Both the position numbers and the translations under genes were made by a program. A DNA stretch of 64,000 nucleotides from Pyricularia pennisetigena (taxonomy: Eukaryota > Ascomycota > Sordariomycetes > Magnaporthales > Pyriculariaceae), in NCBI RefSeq assembly GCF_004337985.1, contig NC_043742.1, positions 8,163,136 to 8,227,135 of the forward strand, in the 5' to 3' direction. Positions 36,701 to 49,260 of this stretch are shown piece by piece. The stretch's first letter is position 1; each line of letters starts with the position of its first letter. The notes beneath the pieces are model-generated. The model did not search any database, was not told the origin of the DNA, and was given only the letters and a program-made list of their open reading frames with translations.

Positions 36701-37144
36701 AATTTTAAAAATTTGTATTAACCTCGTACCCCCCATCAAAGTGAAAATTTAGGGGTAGCGCCCGTACGTAGTTTTTAAAACCTTAAAAAAGCTTTTAATA
36801 GCCATTAAAACCGTAGGTGCGGCTTTATTTCTTAATAAGATCGACCACCGAAAACGTGATTTTCGCTCCATTAATAACAAAAATACGGGCGTTTTGGTGT
36901 AAAAATTAGGCTTAAAGGTCAATGTTTTACCTTTTATAAAATCGAAAATATTAGGGGGTGTAGGGAGTGCGATTTTATTTGTACGTCTAACAGAAATGGT
37001 TTTAACGCAAGCAATACGGGTAATTGCCTTAATTTTGTCGAAATGAGGTAAACCTTTATAATTTTAGGGTTTTTTTTAGCAATAATAACCCTATATGCCC
37101 CAAATGCCTGGGCTATAACAGGGCTTTTTGGGCCTGGGTTTCGT

Positions 37145-37803
37145 TGTAAAAAGGTTACGAGATAAAATAAGCTTAATTTCGAACGCGGGGAAAAGTGGAT
37201 CACGTATAAGGTTGATAGAACGTTGGGAATGGCAGATAACCGTTTGTAAACGGGTAATAGGGATAATATATTGTTGCACAATCGATTCGTTAAATCGTTG
37301 AATCGATTAAGGTTATAAAGGTGATTAATCTAAAGCTAAATTGTGAATTACGTGTTCGAATCCGTAGGTGCAGATCTTCGATCCGGATGCCCGGAATGCG
37401 GGGTCACGTCATATAATTTGGCCTTATTCATGTGACTGACCTGCCGACCTATTGAGCCTAACGGCCCATTAAGCCTAACGGCCTATTGTGCTTATGCATG
37501 CACAGAAAATCTGCGACCACAACGGGATCCGAACCCACGCACTTCAACAACGTATATATAATATAGATTATGGTACGTGCATTATACCATTAAACTAAAT
37601 TATATATGACGTATTTGTTTTATTGTTGAAACTATAAACAAAAACGTAATATATAAACTTTGTGTGTATAAACGCGTATACGTTTTATTTATTATTTATT
37701 TATTTATTCGATACAGGGTGATTAATAAAATTAGCCCGTGCTAGCCGTTATAAAATAATGCAGGGTAGGCTATATAATTAACCCTGCGCTAACCATGTTC
37801 ACA
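37145..37803 (-). repeat. Solo LTR-like element (tRNA-bearing family) inside copia copy 2
   Basis: This 659-bp inverted relative of 26178-26841 has perfect 5-bp duplications TTCGT at 37140-37144 and 37804-37808. Copia copy 3 keeps the empty site near 61170 (GGATTTCGTTACAATTACC), confirming both borders. The tRNA-like segment is present inverted (T arm GTGGG-TTCGGAT-CCCGT). Confidence 0.9.
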
Positions 37804-40798
37804 TTCGTTACAATTACCTGTAATTCCGTCTCCTTTAAGGGTTAACTAGCCGTCCGTAGTTCGTTTAAACCCTAAAAAAAGGTAATTAACAGGGGCCTGT
37901 TTTAAATCCAGTAATAAAAAAGGTTTTAACAACGGATTTCTTGTATGGGAAACCTTTTTTTTTCGGAAATAGTCCCGTTTGTATTAGGTTATATCAAAGG
38001 GTCACCTAACGGTGTACCGGGCCTACGGGGCCCAATTTTACGTGGATTTTCAAGGTTTTTACCGTTAAATTTTTGCGTTACAGGTCAATTTACGGCTATT
38101 TCCGTATTTTGTTCGGGATATAGCTTTTCCGTTACCGTATTTTCTTCCGGTTCCGAATCGGTGTAAATTTTACATTCCTCGTAATTTTCGGGGTTTACAT
38201 TATTTAGTTTTACTTCCAACGGGACTGCGTAGCCCTTTGTAACCCCCTATAAAACCATGTTAAAAGCGGTGCTATATTCACCTATTATCCAGGCGTAATT
38301 CGAAATTTTTGGTATATTTCGAACAAAAATACCGCACCCTTTAACCTCTAAAGAAAACGAATATTTAGCGGTATTTAAACGTCCCTACGTTTTGCGATCC
38401 CTATTGTACAGGGTTTTTTATAATAATACGCCCCCTATATTATAATATATAAAACTATTAACGATATTTATTCCAAACGAAGGGATATATAAAACGTTAT
38501 TTAACGTAACCTTTTTAAGTTTGTTAGCCTTTTGGCCGTAGCGGACCTGTATTTTTACAATTCCGGTATTTACAGGCCTAACAGGGCCACCTTTTGTACC
38601 GATTTCGACTGTAAAACAGGGGGTATAATCGGTAAAAAATTGTTTATTTGCAAAAATATGGTGCGTATTACCTGTATTGTACAGGATAAAGTAATTCAGC
38701 TTCCAAAATTTAGGAGTCCTTTTTACGCCGCGTCCAGGTTTTATTTTAAATTTAAAGTTAGCTGCTAAAACCTGTGGTTTTAACGTTTTACCGGTATTGG
38801 CTTCCGAATCCGAATCCGAACGTAATTTTATAATTCCGCTAATAGCGGAATTAACCTTTTATTCCAGGGCGTTATACGCTGCGTTTTCGTTAACGTTACC
38901 TGGAATCGATCTCGTAAATAATTCGAAGTCCATAGAAATTATGGACGTTCCAGCGGTTAATTCGCTGGAGGAGGATTTAGTATTTTTTGCAAAAGCAAAA
39001 TCCGAATTAGAGTTTTTATTACCCTTTTTTCGTAATTTAGAGGTGGTTTCCTGCCCATTGTTTTCCTTTTTAGCGCCTTTTTAGCGTTTTCTTTACCCGT
39101 TGTTTTGCCTTTAAACCTATAATTAGCTGCTTTAGCCGTGGTAAGACCTAAAATCGAATTTTCGGATATAAAATCCGTTATAAGGTATTGTAAATTTAAT
39201 TTTTCCGAATTTTGGCCTATTACCTGCATAACCCGTTAAGTATTGCGTTGGCGTTCGGTCGAAATAGGGAATATCCCCTCCAAAACCCGTAAATACTGGT
39301 CTCGGACATTAACGGGGTTAATTTGCACGCTAATATTCGCTAATTCAGCTACTAATAAATTAAAACGGTTGTTAAATTTAGGTATTAATCTTTTAAATTT
39401 CGAAAAATTCAAAGCGTGGAATTCCCGATATAATAAATCTCGACTAATGTCGGGTGCAACGGAATAGTTATTTTACAGCGTTTTATAAACCGTTACGGGG
39501 CTGGAATACTATGCAATGGATTTTAAAAATTTTTTAATTAAATTGTTTTTTATAAGCAATAATAGGATTAATTGCTCGTATTTAGGTAAAATATAACCAA
39601 TTTTTAGGTTGGAAATAAATTTCGCTGCTTTTATAACCCTAAATTATACTATTAACGCCTTTTACCACAAATCGTGATTGCTTAGCTTTAGTAACTTACA
39701 ATTTTCGGGGAAAGAAAATACCCGTTTCGATAATTTTTTACTTATCCAATCACCCAAAATCAGGTTACCGGTTAGATTAAGGGGTGCGGTAGCGGGTGCA
39801 ATTTCCGAATTACCATTAAAATTAATGGAATTACCACTTTTTCGGGCTGATAGGAAGTTAATTATTAAATTATCCTTTAAAATTAATCCATTTGCGTAAT
39901 TAACGTTTTTAATTACAGGTTTTGGGCCTGTAATTTAGCGGTTAAAACTTCGCTTGGGCTGGGTTTAGGCCTTTTATTTGTTGGAATTGGGCCTGGAAAA
40001 CCAGATATAAAGCTGTTTTCCATTATAGGGTAATTTGAATTATAATTGCAATTCGCTAATTTATAGCTAGAATTAATTAACTTAATTGTTAAAGGGTAAA
40101 TACCCTTTTTTGATTCAGGATTTGCTATACCGTTTGCCTTTTAACGGGTATAGGCCTGTAATTGCCAATTACAGGGTTTATCGCTATTTTTAATGGTTAA
40201 AATCCATTAAAATACAGGGTTGGAATCCTTAAAATCCGCAATTAATGGGTGCCCTGGTATTTGTACCAATCCAAGTGCACGTAACGAATTTAATTCGTTA
40301 AATGGGTGCAAAATAGACTGCAGGGTATCGTGCAGGGTAAATTAACTATTAACGTAATTCCGCTAATGGGTTTATAGGTTATTATAAACCCTATTAAACG
40401 CACTAGGATTTAATGGGCTATTAGCGAACGAATACAGGGGTTTTTGGCCCTAATTCACCAGCGTAAACCCTTTTAAAAATTTAAACCCGTTACAATGGCG
40501 TGCACGATCTACAAAAACCACACCAAAAATTTTCGATTTGCAATGCAAACGATCGCTGCAATACCTGAAAAAGCCTGAATCGAACGCTCATTTTTAGCGA
40601 TCCCTATTGTAAATACAGGGGCGTAGGTGCTAGATTAGCGCTTAAAACCAATAATTTCGCATAAAAACAGCAATATCTTCGTTAATATACGTGCTATAAG
40701 GATGCGACAATAACCAAAATAAAGTTTAAATTTCAGGTTTTCCAGCAATGCAAAATACATTCTAGTGCACAAGCTAAAACTTGTCCGGGCTTCTAATT

Positions 40799-41364
40799 TG
40801 TTAACAATATATGTTGCTAAAAGGGGTTTAGGTTTTAGTTTAGGTGCGGCGTGGTGCTAGTTGCGCTATAAAAACCTGTAATTACAGGGTTTAAATATAT
40901 TAAATTCACCAAAATGGTATACTAATTTTGGGATAAATAGATTTAATTTATTGGTGGGGGAGATTTTGCTTTATTTCCCTTATATATTCTCTGACATCGA
41001 AGTGGGGGTCCGCACCCCGCAAAAGGTTCCGGTACAGCACACGATTTTCCGAAAAATTATTTTGTATGCGTTGTTGAAAAAACACCCTTATTTCCATACA
41101 AATTATTTTTGGGTTCGCACTAATTTGTTAATTTGGTGAAAATTTTAACCCGGTACAGGGTAGCTGACTTGTAAGTGTAGGGTGGGTATTAAACCCGGTA
41201 CAGGTGAAACCCCACTCGCTGATTTTGAATCGCAATTCCTGCAATATACAAAATATAATAGAAAGTCCGACAGCCCCAACAGCCCCACTTCGGCACTATC
41301 TATTGTGGCTTATATATAAATAAAAGTGGACCCATTACATGCTTAATAACGCATATAATTAACA
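40799..41364 (-). repeat. 5' LTR of copia copy 2, shared border with copy 1
   Basis: This 566-bp LTR is in minus orientation. On its left the leader of copy 2 starts (AATTAGAAGCCCGGAC read on the minus strand). On its right, at 41365, the leader of the oppositely oriented copy 1 begins directly, missing about 36 bases and its own LTR. Confidence 0.85.
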
Positions 41365-41792
41365 CAACTAAATGCATCTTGCATCGCTGGAAAGCCTGAA
41401 ATTTAGGTTTTATTTTGGTTATTATCGCATTTTTACAGCACGTATATTGACGAAAATATTGCTGTTTTTGTGCGAAACTGTTGGTTTTAGGCGCTAACAT
41501 AGCACCTAACCCGCTGTATTCAAATGGGCATAGCTAAAAATTAGCGATCGATTTAGGCCTTTTTAAACACTGCAACGATCGTTTGAATTGCAAATCCAAA
41601 AATTTTTTGGTGTGGTTTTTGTGTATCGTGCACGCCACTATAGTTGGCTCAAATTTTTAATAGTGTTTACGTTAGCGAGTTAGGGCCAAAGACCCCTGTA
41701 TTCGTTCGCTAATAGCCCATTAAATCCTAATGCGTTTAATAGGGTTTACAATAACCCATAAACCCATTAGCGGAATTACGTTAATGGGTCGT

Positions 41793-41871
41793 TACCCTGC
41801 AGGATATTTGCACGCTACCCTGCACGATATTTGCACGTTACCCTGCACGATACCCTGCAGATTACCCTGCA
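41793..41871 (+). repeat. TACCCTGCA short tandem repeats in the copia leader
   Basis: TACCCTGCA occurs at 41793, 41816, 41839, 41851 and 41863. The matching leader of copy 3 has four copies (63690-63746, minus strand); copy 2 has two intact plus one decayed near 40320. Repeat number therefore varies between family members. Confidence 0.7.
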
Positions 41872-44800
41872 CCCACTTAACGAATTGAATTCGTTAGGTG
41901 CACTTGGATTGGTACAAACACCAGGGCACGTATTAATTGCGGATTTCAGTGATCATAACCCTGCATTTTAGCGGACTTTAACCATTGAAAATAGCAATAA
42001 ACCCTGTAATTAGCAATTACAGGCCTATACCCGTTAATAGGCAAACGGTATAGCAAATCCTAGATTAAATAGGGTATTTACCTTTAGGCGATTAGGTTAA
42101 TTAATTATTGTTATTAATTAGCGAATTGCAATTATAACTCAAATTACCCTCCAATGGAAGACAGCTTTGTGTCGGGCCCTCCAGGCCCAATTCCAACAAG
42201 CAAGGGATTTGAACCCAGCTTAAACGAAGTTTTAACCGCTAAATTACAGGCCCAAAACCTGTAATTAAAAGCGTTAATTACGCAAATGGATTAGTTTTAG
42301 AGGATATCTCAACAATTAATTAACCTATTAACCCTGAAAAGCGGTAGTCCCACTAATTTAAGTGGTAATTTGGATGTTATACCAGCTACCGCTACGGCAC
42401 CCTTTGATCCACCTGGTAACCTAATTTTAAGTGACGGAATAGGTAAAGAATTATCGAAACGGGTATTTTCTTTCCCCGAAAACTGTAAATTAAGAGGGGC
42501 TAACAATTACGATTTCTGGAAATAGTCGTTAATTGTATAATCCAGGGTTATAAAAGCAGCGGAATTTATTTCCAACCCAAAAATTGGCTATATTTTACCG
42601 GCATACGAGCAATCAATCCTATTTTTGCTTACAAAAAACAGCTTAACCAAGGAACTTTTAAAATCTATTGCGTGGCATTTAAGACCCGTAACGGATTACA
42701 AAACCCTAGAAAATAGCTATTCCGTTATACCCGAAATTAGTTGAAATTTATTATACCAAAAATTCCACGCTTTAAATCTTTCGAAATTTAAAGGATGAAT
42801 ACCTAAATGTAACGACTGTTTTAACTTACTGATAATTGAATTAGCGAATATTAACGTGCAAATTAACCCCGTAAACGTACGAAACTAATATTTACGGGCC
42901 CTGCAGGGAATATTCCCTACTTGGACCGGACGCCAACGCAGTACCCAACGGGCCCTGCAGGTAATAGGCCAAAATTCGGAAAAATTAAATTTGCAATACC
43001 TTATGGCGGACCTTATGTCCAAAAATTTGATTTAAGGCTCCATGACGGTTAAAGCTGCTAATTATAAGTTTAAAAACAAAAAAACGGGTAAAAGAAACGT
43101 TGAGAAAGGCGCTAAAAAGGAAAATAATGGGTAGGAAACCACCTCTAAATTCCGAAAAAAGGGTAATAAAAACTCTAATTCGGATTCTGTTTCTGCAAAG
43201 AATATTGAATCCTCCAACTCCAGCGAATTAACCGCTGGAAAGTTTATAATTTCTATTGATTTCGAATTATTTACGGGCTCGATTCCAGGTAACGTTAACG
43301 CAGGCGCAGCGTATAACGCCCTAAAATAGGAAGTTAATTGCGCTATTAGCGGAATTATAAAGTTACGTTCAGATTCGGATTCGGAAACCGATACCGGTAA
43401 AACGCTAAAACCATAGGTTTTAACAGCTAATTTTAGGGTTAAAACAAAACCTGGACGCGGCGTAAAAAGGACCCCTAAACTATGGAAGCTAGGTTACCCT
43501 ATCCTGTACAATACAGGTAATACGCACTATATTTTTGCAAATAAGCAATACTTTACCGATTATACCCCCGGTTTTACAGTCCAAATCGGTACAGGAGGTG
43601 GCCCTATTAAATTTGCAGGTACCGGAACTGTGAAAATACAGGTCCGTTACAGCCAAAAAACTGACGAATTTAGAAAAATAACGTCAAATAACGTTTAATA
43701 TATTTCCTCGTTTGGAATAAATATCGTTAATAGCCTTACACACTATAATATAAGAGCCGTATTATTAAGAAATACCTTATATAATAAGGATCGCAAAACG
43801 TGGGGATGTTTAAATACCGTTTAACATTCGTTTTGTTTGAAAGTTAAAGGGTGCGATATTTTTATTCGAAATAACGTTATTTTGAATTACGCCTGTATAA
43901 TAGGTAAATATGGCACCGCTTTTAGCATGACCTTATAGGGGGTTATAAAGTGCCACGCAACCCCGTTGGAAATAAAATTAAATAATATAAACCCCGAAAA
44001 TTACGAAAACTATAAAATTTACACCGATTCGGAACCGGAAAAAAATACGGTAACGGAAAAACTAAATCCCGAGCAAAATACGGAAATAGCCGTAAATTTA
44101 CCTGTAACGCAAAAGCTTAGCGGTAAAAACCCTGAAAATCCACGTGAAATTGGGCCCCGTAAGACCGGTACACCGTTAAATAACCCTTTTATACAACCTA
44201 ATATAAAAGGGATTATTTCCGAAAAAAAGGGGTTTCCCACATAAAAAGTCCGTTGTTAAAACCTCCTTTAATATCGGATTTAAAGCAAACGCCTGTGAAT
44301 TGCCCCCGTTTAAACCTAAAACGGATTACGGACGGTTGGTTAACCCTTAAAAAAAAACGAAATTACAGGTAATTGTAACGAAATCCAGGTTTAAAAAACC
44401 TTATTATGGTACAGGCGGTTAGGGTATATAGGGTTATTATTGCTAAAAGAAACCGCTAAAATTACAAAAAGTTTACCTAATTTTGACAAAATTAGGGCAA
44501 TTACCTATATTATTTGCGTTAAAACCATTTTTATTAGGCGTACAAATAAAATCGCACTCCTTACACCCCCTTATATTTTCGATTTTATAAAAAGTAATAC
44601 AGTAACCTTTAAATTTAATTTTTATTATAAAAAGCCCGTATTTTAATTATTAGTGCACCGAAAATTACGTTTTCGGTGGTTTATCCCATTAAAAAATAAA
44701 ACTGGACCTACGGTTTTAACGGTTATGAAAAACTTTGTTAGAATTTTAAAAGCTACGTACGGGCGTTACCCCCTAAATTTTCATTTTAATGGGGGGCACG

Positions 44801-44985
44801 AGGTCAATATAAACCTTTAAAATTGGTTTACAAATAAAGGTGATAATTTTAGCATTTCGAATCCTTGTAACCACGGCCAAAACGGATTAACAGAATAATC
44901 CGTTAGGGTTATTTTGGATAAGTCTGGGTTTATCATTATAGCGGCGGGCTTATCATTATATTTATAACATTATTTATTATTTACC

Positions 44986-45522
44986 GTGGTTAATTTAGTT
45001 AAACGTACAGCGGTAATTATAAAAGATTTAACATTTTACGAGGAATTTTATTCCGAATTCCAACCTGGATTACCGCACAAACCCAATTTAGGGTATTTTC
45101 GGGTTATTAAAACTGTATACCAGGTTATTTTACCGCTGGAAAAACGCAAAAAATTTAATAAATTGGCTCCCCGCACCAAAACGGTGAAATTTTCAACCCA
45201 TTTATCAAATTTTACAGCGTTGGTTTACGTACCCGCTAAGCGGGCCGTGTATAAAGCCTTTACTGGAGAAATTATGAAGGGTATAACCGTTGAAAATTTG
45301 GTTATTCCAGGGGAAACGTTACAAATTTTAAAGGGGGAAAATACAAATTTAAAGGGGGATTTTAATTTTGAACCTGAAAACGAAATTAACAGCGTTCCAG
45401 CGGATAAGTATCCTTTAAAAAACCCTGAAAATATAGGGCATTTACCACCTGCTATAAAGCAATTACTACACGTTATAGGGCATTCAAACCCTGAAAATAC
45501 AGTACCCGCCAAATTTATATAG
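44986..45522 (+). pseudogene. Copia integrase C-terminal region (copy 1)
   Basis: One of the longest surviving frames, 178 codons, hydrophilic, containing RTKTVKFSTHLSNFTALVYV, the usual region between integrase core and RT in copia polyproteins. Matching frames are at 36042-36539 (copy 2) and 60236-60457 (copy 3). The first codon is only where the broken frame happens to open. Confidence 0.6.
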
Positions 45523-47934
45523 CCTACCGTTCGCCCCCCAAAACCTATAACGGTAGCGGTACCTAATCCAGTACCTAAAACAACGGAAATCCCGGTATTT
45601 TTAATACCTAAAATACAAAATATGGAATTAAATTCACAGTTCGAAAATTAAAATCTAATAAATATAAATTACGTATATTGTCTTTGTTTTTAAACCAAAA
45701 AAGATTAAAAAAAGCCCACTAAAAACGGTAAACCAAATAATTACCAACAAACCTTAAATAACCTTAAAAATGCTAAATGGTTAACTGTTTTAACGTTTAA
45801 ATTCGACCAAATCGCTCATGCAAAAATTTTCCGTTTTATCCCTAGAATTAAAATACCTACAGGCCGCAAACTCGTTTTCACCCGGCCGGTATTCAAATTA
45901 AAAAAGGATAAAAATAATAAACCAATAAAATATAAAACTAGGTTTATTATTAGGGGTTTTTTACAGGTCGAAGGCCTAAATTATATCGAAACTTTTACTA
46001 GCACTAATATACCACTTACCTGGCGTATATTATTAATTATAATTAATGCACAAAATTGGGAAATAAAATAAATCGATTTTATCGGTGCGCTTTTGAATAA
46101 TGACCTTACCGACGTAAATATATATTTGCAAATTCGAAACGGTTTTAACGAATAGGCCAAAATCTGTACCTTTACCACCGCTAAAATTTTAGTGGAAATG
46201 GGTTAGAATCCGAAAAAATTGCAGGTTATATAGTTAGAAAAGGCGTTATACGGTTTAAAACAAAGTCCAAAAAAATGGCAAAACAAATTTAAAACCCTAT
46301 TTTTTAAAAAAGGTTTTAAACCGTTAATCTCTAATCCCGCTGTCTTTTATAACGTTAAATCCAAACATTTTATCGTTATTTTTGTAAACGATTACCTGCT
46401 AATAGGTCCTAAATTGCAATATATCTAGGATTTAAGAACCCGTTTTAATAAAGTATACGCGTTGGAAAACGGGGGCCCTGTAGCCTATTTTTTAGGCGTT
46501 TCAATTAGAAAGGATAAATTTAAACGCCTATTTTAACTCCATTAAAATCAATATATAAAGGAAATATTAGCAATGTTCGGATTCATTAAACGCAAATTTA
46601 TATTTATTCCCTTACAACCGGGTATGCTAAAATATAACGGCGGTAAACCCGTAGGTGCGTTAAAAATCAAATTATTACAGCGTATTATTGGCGCACTTAT
46701 ATATTTAATATTATTAACGCGCCCGGATATCGGTTTTACGGTTTAGCAACTTTTACGTTTTCTAATAAAAACTAATACAATTTATTTAACGGCAGTTAAA
46801 AATTTATTATAATATTTAACGGGTATTAAATCTTTATTTATTTATTACGGAAATAAAATATTTCAAGTCGAATTACCACCCAATTCATTAATAAAGGGTT
46901 TGACAAGCCTAGGATTACTGGGTTTTAGTGGTAGCGATTTTACCGGGGCTGGGAAAAATTCAAAATCCATTTACGGATATTTGTATACCCTATTTGGGGG
47001 CCCTATAACGTGGAAATGTAAAAATGTTAATATTATAGCTTTAAATATTCCAAAAACCGAAACCGATACCTCAACGGAAACCCTGCGTAAAGCACAATAA
47101 TTTAAAAACCTATTTATAAAAATTGGATTACTTATAAAAGGCTTTATTGCAATATTTGGAAATAATTCAGGTTTTATAATTAACGTATATAACCCTACGT
47201 ACCATTAACGTATTAAATATACGTTATTAAAGCTTTATTACGTACGGGAGTTAGTTACAGAAAAATTAGTAACCCTAAAATACCTGGAATCCAAACAAAT
47301 ACCCGCTAATGGCCTAATAAAACCCCTAACGTTTCCAATTTACAAGGTCTTTTTAAACTTTATAGGGTTTAATCCCTCAAAAATTTAATTTTTACCTATT
47401 AAATTTTAAGGCATTATTTATTTAATTCCTTAGCTACTTATCCATTATATTTCCTTGATTTGCAAATATTGGATTTTTATTAACTTAATACCGGCCGTAT
47501 TACCCGAATTTACCCTGTACAGGTTAATTAATAAACAATTTATACCGACTTTATACCAAAAATTGAATGAAAATTGAAAAAACTCGTATTTTGGGCGATT
47601 TACGCATTCGAAATACTTTATATAATATTTAGGTTGGACTATTACCAACGAACAACCAAATTAATTATTTGGTTTAATAATTAATTCCGTGGGTTAATAT
47701 TATGCAAATCGGGGGTTCGAATCCGGGGGTTATTACAATTTCAGGGGTTTTTTCCAATTCGGGGGTTCGTCCATTTCGGGGGTAACAGGTCGGTACAAAG
47801 GGTTTAATTATCCAAAGGGCTTATATCGGGAATTCAAATCGGGTTAAAATACAAAAAGGATCTCTTTTTTCAAGGTTTTATTTTTATATACTTTATTTTT
47901 CCGACTTTATATAAATAATAGCAAAAAAAGGGGG

Positions 47935-48448
47935 CATTAATTATATGCGTTATTTAATATATAATAGGTCCATTTTTATTTGTATATAAACCACAATCAA
48001 TAATACCGAAATGGGGCTATTGGGGCTGTCGGATTTTTTATTATATTTTATATATTGCAGGAATTGCGATTTAAAATGTTAACGAATGGGGTTTCACCCT
48101 GTACCGGGTTAAAATTTTCACCAAATTAACAAATTAGTGCGAACCCAAAAATAATTTGTATGGAAATAAGGATATTTTTTTAATAACGCATACAAAATAA
48201 TTTTTCGGAAAATCGTGTGCGGCACCGGAACTTTTTGCGGGGTGCGGACCCCCATTTCGATGTCGGAAAATATGTAAGGGAAATAAAGCAAAATTTCCCC
48301 CATCAATAAATTAAATCTATTAATCCCAAAATTAGTGAACAATTTAATTCTTTTAAGCCCTGTAATTACAGATTTTTACAACTCAATTAGCACCACGCCG
48401 CACCTAGGCTAATGCCTAAACCCCTATTACCAACCCATATTGCTAACA
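47935..48448 (+). repeat. 3' LTR of copia copy 1
   Basis: 514 bp, shorter than its relatives because a block of about 45 bp around the CCACCCTGCA segment is deleted. The first base pair appears mutated (CATTAATTATATGCG instead of TGTTAATTATATGCG), as RIP would do. It ends TTGCTAACA. Confidence 0.8.
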
Positions 48449-48697
48449 AATATTAAACGTGTTTTATATAAACCAAATTTCTAATATACTTCCTCTCGAT
48501 TTGTTTGATTTGTAATTCCTAATTAAGGTTGTACAAATTGACCGAAATCATTTTTTGGTGGTTACGTGTTATTACGTAATTGGGTCCTTATATAATCCTA
48601 TTTCCTGCCGGTCGGTTGTTCTTTAGTCGAGTGTCGTTAGCAGGGGTGTGACCCCGCCTGGCCTCCCTGGTACCGGCCCAACTATTTGGTCGTAACA
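48449..48697 (-). repeat. Truncated gypsy LTR fragment
   Basis: Minus-strand sequence starting TGTTACGACCAAATAGTTGG, with a TATATAAGG box, matching 28240-28494. It is less decayed than that copy. It stops abruptly at the copia LTR at 48448, so its inner part is missing. Confidence 0.6.
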
Positions 48698-48779
48698 ATT
48701 TTATTTATAAATGTGATTTCAGGTATAATTCGAAAAAAAATCTTATGTATAAATATGCAAAATTTGTAATTTTACGAGT

Positions 48780-49260
48780 TCTCCCACGGGGGCCCGCGGG
48801 TTGCCAAGGAAACCCGTGTACGGTTTTGGGCCGGGCCGGGCCCCCCCCCCCCCACAAAAATTCAACCCACCAACGGGTAGGCCGCCCCACCGATTTGAGC
48901 TGCCACGGGTCCCCGTGGGGCGGTTTTGGAATGCCTCAATTTTATGTATTAATATTAATAATCATTTTTCCATTAAACTGCGTTACTTTGATTTGAACTG
49001 ACTACAAACGATTGGTTAAATGGATAAACATAATTTGCTCATTATGTTCACACTAATATTAATTAACTCGTTTTTCTTTTCTTTTACTTTTATTGCATTA
49101 GTTCTTTTGTATATTCGCCCCAGTACAAAAACCCGCCGATTACCCCATTCGGGCTCAGCCCGCCAACCCGCGAGCACCAATTATCCCGCCAAAAGCCCGT
49201 AGGCTGGTGGGCCGGGCCGGGCTATTCCTTTTTTCGGGTTTTGGCAGGCTTCTATATGGG
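48780..49260. repeat. GC-rich repeat, possibly hAT-related, with a C-run
   Basis: GC-rich blocks at 48780-48930 (GGGCCGGGCCGGG followed by a run of about 14 C) and 49130-49260 (GGGCCGGGCCGGGC) surround AT-rich sequence. The words match the fragments at 17.7, 19.9 and 23.6 kb. No clear ends were found. Confidence 0.4.

Larger units (their letters stand above)
33008..41364 (-). mobile_element. Full-length copia retrotransposon, copy 2 (decayed)
   Basis: Two LTRs in the same orientation (33008-33566 and 40799-41364) enclose gag, protease, integrase, RT and RNase H remnants on the minus strand. The copia order (integrase before RT) is clear: integrase C-region 36042-36539; RT 35374-35649 with GRKLVLTRPVFKLKKDK and QIDFIGAFLNN; RNase H toward 34.4-34.75 kb. 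Total length is 8357 bp, or about 7.7 kb without the solo LTR at 37145-37803. Stops break most frames. No target duplication is seen: ATATA on the left, CAACT on the right. Confidence 0.85.
41365..48448 (+). mobile_element. Copia retrotransposon copy 1, lacking its 5' LTR
   Basis: A plus-strand relative of copies 2 and 3. Order: leader with short repeats (41790-41875), gag remnant from about 42.3 kb, protease about 43.5-43.94 kb, integrase core about 44.4-44.95 kb (HGQNGL near the core end), integrase C-region 44986-45522, RT about 45.8-46.5 kb, RNase H 46.8-47.1 kb, 3' LTR 47935-48448. The RT metal box reads FVND instead of YVDD. Stops and frameshifts throughout make it defective. The 5' LTR is absent; copy 2's LTR stands in its place in the opposite orientation. 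Confidence 0.85.

Noticed and set aside
28080..48697. Single gypsy element split by the copia pair, with LTRs at 28080-28494 and 48449-48697
   Set aside because: The LTR fragment at 48449 breaks off inside the LTR, and the sequence left of 33008 does not continue it. No target duplication joins the two sides. Two independent gypsy copies are the simpler reading.
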